DNA from: Glandiceps talaboti
Taxonomy: Eukaryota; Hemichordata; Enteropneusta; Spengelidae
NCBI RefSeq assembly: GCF_964340395.1
Contig: NC_135564.1
Span: forward strand, 10,565,391-10,629,390
Length of the DNA: 64,000 bases
Direction: 5' to 3'
Under the pieces are notes generated by a model that was not told the DNA's origin, searched no databases, and was given only the letters and a program-made list of their open reading frames with translations. This document shows, piece after piece, positions 56,895 through 64,000 of this stretch (position 1 is its first letter; each line of letters opens with the position of its first letter). A program made the translations under genes and the position numbers.

Positions 56895-57190
56895 GAAGCA
56901 GCAATCTACAAGAACAATAAACATGTCAGAATCATAAGTACAGGTATAATCAATACTTTGGTTCTGGGGTCTGGAGCTTTCTTAATTCTTGATTGATTGG
57001 TAGATTGGTTGATTGATTGATAATGTAATATGATGAATGAAAACAAAGATAATTAAAAATAACACGATATATATAGAAATAACAATGTTATATTTTTCCT
57101 GTAAATAATGACCGTTATTATAGTACAATCGAAGACACTATTTTTTCATCTAAACACCTACAATCCTACCGACTTGTGGCTTGAGGTAAG

Positions 57191-57645
57191 CTAGCTGCAA
57201 TAATTGTAGCGTTTGCTGTGATTTTTAAGAATTTTTCTGCTGTTTTTATGCTTTTTGTTGTTCCGACTTGAATTCAATGTAATCCTATAGACGAGATCAC
57301 TCTGAAGACGTGAGCGAGATGTCAGCGTAAGTTACCGCTGCATGCGTTGCTACTTTTGCCGATTTTGATGGGATTGGGGTACCTCTGAACATTTCTCGGG
57401 TATTGAGGGCTCCGTAATTAATGTTTGAGTTAGGAAATGCTCGATTTTATTGACAGGTACGGCGTAATTAAGCAGAAAAATTCACCCAACTTTGCAATTC
57501 ATATGTGAATAGCTTCCATCTTTTTGCGTAATAAAACGTTACAGGAATTTCTAGCGTTTGCTTCCAGTCGGAACGACAAAAAAGCATAAAAACAGCAGAA
57601 AAAAACCTTCAAAATCACAGCAAACGCTACAATCACTACAGCTAG
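57191..57645. mobile_element. 455-bp inverted-repeat element
   Basis: The left arm CTAGCTGCAATAATTGTAGC, GTTTGCTGTGATTTT, TTCTGCTGTTTTTATGCTTT, TTGTTGTTCCGACT is mirrored on the right by AGTCGGAACGACAAAAAAGC, ATAAAAACAGCAGAA, AAAATCACAGCAAACGCTAC and CAGCTAG. The arms are about 85 bp. The interior has no open frame of note, so this is a non-autonomous DNA transposon. Confidence 0.85.
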
Positions 57646-58133
57646 AAAGGTCACAATGGCAAAATTTATGAAAACACGTGTTTCTTTAGTGCCACATGGT
57701 CAAAAGGAATTGGCCAATAACTGGAACGTTGCTTGCAATGACATGCTAATTTGTGAACACATCCTCAAAACCGATTGGCCAATTTGTGACCACACACAGG
57801 TGTATTTGATGTCCATCGAAAAAAAATCATAATCTCCCAAACACGTTTAGTTGCTTGAGGATTCAGCTCTTTGATGCTTTTAACTATATTGGACCAATTT
57901 TTTTTAATTATCTGTAATGACAATTTTTTAAACATTCGATGGTGTGAACGTGGTGTACGTGTAAGCTGCTTAATGAACTTGGGTCGGGCTTTATATATAT
58001 TGCACCAACTGAGTACATAGTGCATTACGTCATAACTAATTTACGTTCGTTAAACTTTTCATTTCATTATGTAGAGACCCGTTCACTGTCACGTGACCAA
58101 GGCCGAATTATACTGGTATACTTCTCTTACAAC

Positions 58134-58171
58134 TCAGACCACTACAAGAGATTCTTTTAGTGGTCTGAGCT
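58134..58171. repeat. short hairpin CTCAGACCACTA, second copy
   Basis: CTCAGACCACTA and TAGTGGTCTGAG with a different loop from 48218-48256. Confidence 0.65.
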
Positions 58172-58329
58172 TATAAGCATTAGTCGGAAGGTGAAAATAT
58201 CTTGCTGCTCGGTCATTGCACTATACCTCATTTCTACACGTGCACTAACAACGACCTTAGAAAATATGTCATTGAAATGACCTTATGATTGATACATAAA
58301 CATATGCTACCTTGTAAGTGCTTATTACC

Positions 58330-58530
58330 TTTAGCTAGATAAAGTCGTGAATATTAAGTGTGCATCTACTAAATATGTATGTCTGCTAATAAGTCCCATG
58401 ATGCAATGGTGGACCAGTATGAGAACAAAAGAGGTGAAATAGAGTTTCAATTTGGTGTGTCCTGGCAATCATGCAAACTTTATGAGATATGAAATTATGA
58501 AATAACTCCCCAGAACCCAAGGTTAATGAA
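58330..58530. repeat. dispersed repeat F, longest copy
   Basis: Contains both the 5' half (GTGAATATTAAGTGTGCATC, ATGATGCAATGGTGGACCAG) and the 3' half (CCTGGCAATCATGC, GAGATATGAAATTATGAAAT) of repeat F, allowing the partial copies elsewhere to be placed. Confidence 0.8.
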
Positions 58531-59478
58531 AATACACAATCACACTTCCTGGAGTTCTCCTTTTCTTGCCAATGGACACTTTACGACAAAAAAAGTAGTA
58601 CCACATCAAATTTGTGAATTTTCTAACATATTTAATATATTTAGCGACCTAATGGAATGAAATCGACAATGATAAAATTCAATATTCATTCCTAATTAAA
58701 TAGGAAAGTAATAAAAATATTTACAAATACGATAAATTTACACCGTTGGATCAGAAGGTTATCCACACTCCTCAGATTACTGTCCTAATTTCACTGATCA
58801 GTGAAAACGCTTGTTGGCCCATTGGGCAGTGATGTACAGCCTGAAGATCATGACGCCTCTTTGTCACGTGTCGCTGTTAAAAGGTACCATTATAGTCTTT
58901 CAATCGGGGCTCCATTTTTCGTTTAAATCAAATGTACAATATGCAAACACACAATGCATACTAACTTTATTGACAACACATTTGAGTTGCCTCATCATCC
59001 GAGTGAATAATGGATATGTAACCAAACCTGTGGCTTTTTTTGCGTTATTTTCGTACCTAAGAATTAATTCCATGGTGTAAATTTTTGTGTTTCATCCAAA
59101 TCACTAGTATATGAGCTTTATCAGTTGCTAGACACTGGGTTAAAGTGTTTTAGTAGTTTGAATAACATCAGAATATTGATTAACAAATTTAATCATTAGA
59201 ACCTACAGCATGGTAACTGTGGTAATTTAATAAGTGTATGATTCACGGTATATTTGTAAAACTGATTAATTTCAGTAACAGACTGTGATTAATCTATCAT
59301 GACAATTGTTTGTCAGGTTATGCCTGTCAGCGTTTTCCTTCCATTGTAAATCCCTTAGCAACGGAACAAAAGCTGTTGTCGATGCATGACGTTTCTTCCT
59401 TGGTCTGTTATTATAAAATGGGGTTACGGTTATGATGAAATATGCACGTACATAACGACTGTCCACATTGACAAAACT

Positions 59479-59497
59479 ATCTATCTATCTATCTATC

Positions 59498-59581
<84 letters not shown>

Positions 59582-59631
59582 CCTACCTACCTACCTACCT
59601 ACCTACCTACCTACCTACCTACCTACCTACC

Positions 59632-59665
<34 letters not shown>

Positions 59666-59747
59666 CTTATTTGTGTGTGTGCATGCGTACATGAATGTAT
59701 GTATGTATGTATGTATGTATGTATGTATGTATGTATGTATGTATGTA

Positions 59748-59778
<31 letters not shown>

Positions 59779-59845
59779 ATGTATGTATGTATGTATGTAT
59801 GTATGTATGTAGGTATGTATGTATGTAGGTATGTATGTATGTACT
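59479..59845. repeat. four-stage tetranucleotide compound microsatellite
   Basis: CTAT units change to CTAC, then to CTGT, then after a short unique stretch to GTAT. Each block differs from the previous unit by one base, suggesting successive mutation and expansion of one ancestral array. Confidence 0.95.
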
Positions 59846-61245
59846 TATTCGTGAACACACAAGGCCAAATGATCTCATCTGTGTGAACTGTTACATAAGA
59901 AAGGTATATATATATATATATATACTCCTAAACCTTGATACATGTTTGCTACCCCCTTACGTTCTACAATATCTTTATGATATTATAAAAATAGACAAGT
60001 TGTGTTTAGAAGTAGAAGGCCATGCGAACTTGTAATCTTCATTAGCTATAAGGAACCCTTTAACCACGAATCCTCAGTCAGATTTGGATACCATGTCGAC
60101 AAGACATGATTGTCAGCAAATGCGAAAATTTTGGTATAAAACAAGCAATGATCCGTCAGACTTTCAAATATGAGATATTGCATTTACAAAATGGCGGTCA
60201 CTCTAAGTCCAAAGTCTCTTGAGCGTTTTACTTGTCATAAGATCTGTTATACAAGAACACATATATTTGGTTTGTTGTGGATGAATGACGCCACCCAATT
60301 ATCCCACTATGCCATCACAAGCAGCAAGTGTGAAAGTGAAAATGATGGTGACATAATGACCTTCATTATTGATTATATATTGATGCCCGCTATGATCACA
60401 CAGTCTATGCTAAAACATCGATTTGGAAAGTCATCGTATATATACATTCACTTGTTGACCTTTCCAATTGTAAGATATGTTATTCGAGCAGGTGGTTTCA
60501 CTGCTCAGCTAGACTCATAGGGGATATACGTATACACCTATTTACACATAAATTAATAACCTTGTTCTACAGTGACTATATATTTCAAAATACGACTTCA
60601 CGTTACATTATGCACACAGTGTCTTTCAAATTATGGTTGTATAAGACACATACATGGCAGTATTTACATACATTATGTATTCAATAGACTGTTTCGTGCC
60701 GTATTCAAAGGCAATAACGAGTTCTATTTATTCTAGATATTAATATTCAACGACGTGCTCCCCGTAATTTGGCTAATGTATTGAGCAAGTAACAATAATT
60801 GCCATGCGTGTGATATATTCCCAATGTCGGTTCAGTCACTGTTATAGTCAATATAATACCATCGAATGAATGTTTTTGAAGCTAAAGATTGTGATTAGTT
60901 GTTATTATAGTTTATTGCAAGCACACTGGCTATACTAGCGTGGTAAATTGATTACAAACCGTGTAACAATGCTTGGTAGAAAATTTTGTTTAAATGTACG
61001 ATGGAGACAGTAACTACTTGGGTATGGAAGATACGCCTCCATATACTGAATTGTCACGATCATGCATGGCAATCACACAAAATAATACACAATGTGTTTA
61101 ATATACATCACCAAAAATAAAGCAAACATTTGAAATTAACACTGTGTACGAATCATATGAATTATTTTCATGTATAAAGCATCGGCAACAATGCGCTATA
61201 TACAAGGCGAAGCAATTATTTAGCACTCCGTGTGCGTTTCCTTAC

Positions 61246-61300
61246 CTATAGCTTTGAGATCGAGATTCTGTTTCCCGTGTTTCCTGGACGACCTCGCCAT
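61246..61300 (-). CDS. candidate first coding exon of a minus-strand gene
   Basis: On the minus strand, CAAGATGGCG begins a frame reading MARSSRKHGKQNLDLKAI. It runs 18 codons plus one base into GTAAGG, a good splice donor. Start context, basic N-terminus and donor together look like a real first exon. The nearest downstream minus-strand gene is the filamin-like one 16 kb away. The single leftover base does not join directly to the 45467 exon, so at least one further exon would be needed. It could equally belong to another gene or be chance. Confidence 0.4.
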
Positions 61301-61968
61301 CTTGAATGCACAATCTCGAATCTTCGGGATGTAAATAAATGTGATCAGATACCCCACGAGGAGCTCTATTATTTAAAGGGGCATTCACATATCACTGATG
61401 TGGTTTTTTTCATTAAAATTCGCCGGAAATTCTAACCTTGGTTATGTCGCTACCGTTGAAGATTGAACACTTGTGTTGTTACTTGACGACTGATGATGCT
61501 TCGGAGTCGTGGAACATGTAGTCGGTCATCACCATTATTACGTTTTATGAAGTCTCAATCCGTATCGAATAGACATAGTCAGTTGTTATATGAACGAATA
61601 AACGAATTACAGTGCAGCTCACAACAAAATTTCGTTCTTTCTGTTTACCCCATTAGGAAATTGAAGCTCTGTTCAGTTTGTCATGATGAATTATGCTCCG
61701 GCAATTACTTGGACCAAACTATTTATTTTACAGGGGGGTCAGATTGTAAACCGGATGAGCACGTAATCAATTGGTGATGAGTAACGCATTTCTTGTTCTC
61801 AGTTTTCATATTTTTAGAAAATGGTGACGTGTTTGAAGTAAGTCTAACAACAATAACGCATGCTATAGCAGTTTTTAATTCTGCGCCCTACCCGATGTAA
61901 ACCTGTAACAGAAAAAAATCTTTCAATCGTACAGCTCTTCAAAAAGGCAACGTTCAGTATTCTGTACT

Positions 61969-61981
61969 GTGTATGTATGTA

Positions 61982-62027
<46 letters not shown>

Positions 62028-62232
62028 TACGTACGTACGCATGTACATTTATGTATGTATGTATGTATGTATGTATGTATGTATGTATGTATGTATGTAT
62101 GTGTGTATGTGTGTGTGTGTGTGTATGTGTGTATGTATGTATGTATGTATGTATGTATGTATGTATGTATGTATGTATGTATGTATGTATGTATGTATGT
62201 ATGCGTGTGCGTGTGCGTGTGCGTGCATACGT
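61969..62232. repeat. (GTAT)n/(GT)n compound microsatellite
   Basis: GTAT and GT blocks alternate, with GTACGTACGTACG at 62024-62040 and GCGTGT at the end. The same block order as 3895-4067 suggests either a shared ancestral array or convergent slippage. Confidence 0.95.
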
Positions 62233-63014
62233 ACGTATACACGGGCATGTTAGTTATCTGAGGTATTCAACATACATTCAAACTCTAGTAATTCGGACAA
62301 GAGTCAGAATAATTTCTTCCTCATTTTAACAGTTCATTGAGAATTAACAAAATACAAGATGGGAATGTAACATTCAGTACATGTATGAGTATGAGTCGAA
62401 ATCGCTTAAAATTCACGACGTATTATAGTTTGTGTTTACGGTATTCAGTGTAGATCTGACCGAGTGATACATTAGTTGGAAACAACAAAATATGGACCAG
62501 TGGGCAAACATATAAAAACAAGATGTTACAGCTGTGGTTTTAATTCCGGAATAATTTGTTAGTGTGGGATAATATATATTTGGCACAGCTTTGGTTAAAA
62601 GAGATGATATTAGATTTGATGTGATCGCCAAAACTGAAGAAAAATATGTAAAATATTGACGAATTGCTATATCAACGCACATCAATCACCATTTAAATCA
62701 CCCATGTTTGTAGCTGTATTACGGAGTCGTTAGGGAGAAAGACCTCATTTGTTTTGTCAACACTAGTACATGCAAGTCACCTCTGATCTAACGTCACTCC
62801 TAGAGTCTATAGTTGTCAATAATTATACCTCCGACGATTTCCAAGGACATTTGTAATGAGGCCAATTACCATCGTACGACTTATTGTTCGTAACAAACGC
62901 AATTTGTTGAAATGTTGAAACTATTTGCAATGGTGTCATTGTCACAAGCTTATATCCAAATAATCACTCTTGACACCATATCCTTTATATTAAAGTCAAT
63001 TTCAAAATACCATG

Positions 63015-63245
63015 CAGCTTTTCTGTTTGATACAACCACGCAGAAACCAATAAGAAATTGCAAATTTTTGTCAATGTTTTTCTTAGTATCAAACACCCGA
63101 TGAAGGGTGCGTAAAATGTCCTTTGCGGTGTTCATTTGATGTCTGTATGGTGGCATGTGTAGTTCATTTCACTTTGACCAAATGTAGCAAGAAACTGTAC
63201 CCATGTCCAGTTTCTTATTGGTTTCTGCGTGATTGTTTAAAGGTT
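63015..63245. mobile_element. inverted-repeat element, family A copy 2
   Basis: Left TGTTTGATACAACCACGCAG, AAACCAATAAGAAATTGCAA; right CAGTTTCTTATTGGTTTCTG, CGTGATTGTTTAAA. Order and words match 9601-9917. Confidence 0.7.
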
Positions 63246-63585
63246 GTATGGTACTTTGAAATTGACTGTTTAATATGACTACAGAACGACGGTACAAAAC
63301 GTTTACAAGAAATGTAGTTACATGTGTAAATGTGCCAACTTTTCAAAATTATTTTAATTTATAAGGTTGTATACACTATTCTTCTAACAAAATTCGTGAC
63401 TGTTTAGTTTGTTTCAAATAGTTTTAGGTATAAACACACCTCTTTTACTAGGTAGATCCTTACAATGGCATTGGTGAGAAGGTTTTCCTTCCTACCTGCC
63501 TACTTATCCATTTTATTTTTAGGGGACTAGAAACAGTTTGTATTAACCCATTTTTACTGTCGACAGTCTTTAACTGTACATTTAT

Positions 63586-63689
63586 ACATACATACATACA
63601 TACATACATACATGCATACATACATACATACATACATACATACATACATACACACACACTTACATACATACATACATACACACATACAC

Positions 63690-63720
<31 letters not shown>

Positions 63721-64000
63721 CATACATACATACCTACACATACATACATACATACATACATACATACATACATACATACATACATGTACATACATACACA
63801 CATACACACACATACATACATACATACATACATTCATACATTCATTCATACATACATACATACATACATACATACATACATACATACATACATACATACA
63901 TACATACATACATACATACATACATTCATACATACATACATACATACATACATACATACATACATACATACATTCACACATACACACACACATACATACA
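63586..64000. repeat. (CATA)n array continuing past the window
   Basis: At least 410 bp of CATA units with scattered CACA, CATT and CATG variants, reaching the last base of the window. Confidence 0.95.

Larger units (their letters stand above)
45468..61245. other. 15.8-kb interval, no supportable gene
   Basis: If the exon at 61246-61300 belongs to the filamin-like gene, this is intronic; otherwise it is intergenic. I found no further CH-domain exon on the minus strand. Frames at 53510-53761 (-) and 54494-54769 (+) look slightly less repetitive than their surroundings but match nothing I know. The rest holds repeats C-F relatives, two arrays of about 50-bp units, hairpins and microsatellites. 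Confidence 0.5.
61301..64000. other. end of window, repeats and unassigned DNA
   Basis: A plus-strand frame at 61493-61777 (94 codons, MMLRSRGTCSRSSP start) is unassigned. Beyond it are a GTAT/GT compound microsatellite, family A copy 2 and a long CATA array running to the window end. No recognisable gene. Confidence 0.5.

Noticed and set aside
59386-59878. Tyr/Leu/Cys-rich frames over tetranucleotide arrays
   Set aside because: Simple repeats open in several frames at once; likewise at 61844-62329 and 63460-63993.
60170-60520. 116-codon plus-strand frame
   Set aside because: No recognisable domain, no splice or promoter support, AT-rich composition like its surroundings.

Overview
This window is animal nuclear DNA. 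It has spliced genes with GT/AG introns, a large excess of di-, tri- and tetranucleotide microsatellites, and many short palindromic transposons. The gene content (Smad4, the ciliary protein MNS1, proteasome subunit beta-4, and a filamin-like protein of the type called jitterbug in Drosophila), AT-rich intergenic DNA, a tRNA-derived SINE and Penelope-type retroelement traces suggest a marine invertebrate. A deuterostome such as a hemichordate or amphioxus is my guess, but the sequence does not fix the species.

Layout. 1-9128 (+): the 3' seven coding exons of Smad4, with linker/activation region and complete MH2 domain; the MH1 exons lie before the window. 9129-21121: gene-poor DNA with inverted-repeat transposons, a minisatellite and a cluster of TGACCT half-sites. 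21122-26980 (-): complete MNS1, eight coding exons, 495 aa; the first coding exon holds only the ATG. 26981-27398: compact divergent promoter with a TCTCGCGAGA palindrome and two CCAAT boxes. 27399-34615 (+): complete PSMB4, seven coding exons, 258 aa. One PSMB4 intron holds a SINE, a fold-back element and a decayed GIY-YIG endonuclease fragment side by side. 34616-38868: repeats, including a hammerhead ribozyme motif at 35466-35530 between two (TA)n tracts. 38869-45467 (-): 3' part of a filamin-like gene encoding a calponin-homology domain, a filamin repeat, a long disordered stretch and a C-terminal filamin repeat. 45468-64000: mostly repeats, with a possible first exon at 61246-61300.

The genes act in separate pathways (TGF-beta/BMP signalling, motile cilia and sperm flagella, the 20S proteasome, actin scaffolding). 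The only visible regulatory coupling is the shared MNS1/PSMB4 promoter. The most notable non-gene signal is the hammerhead motif, whose core and three helices can be read directly. It may derive from the same class of retroelement as the GIY-YIG fragment 2.4 kb away. Around it are several families of fold-back elements, one with an intact 9-bp target-site duplication.
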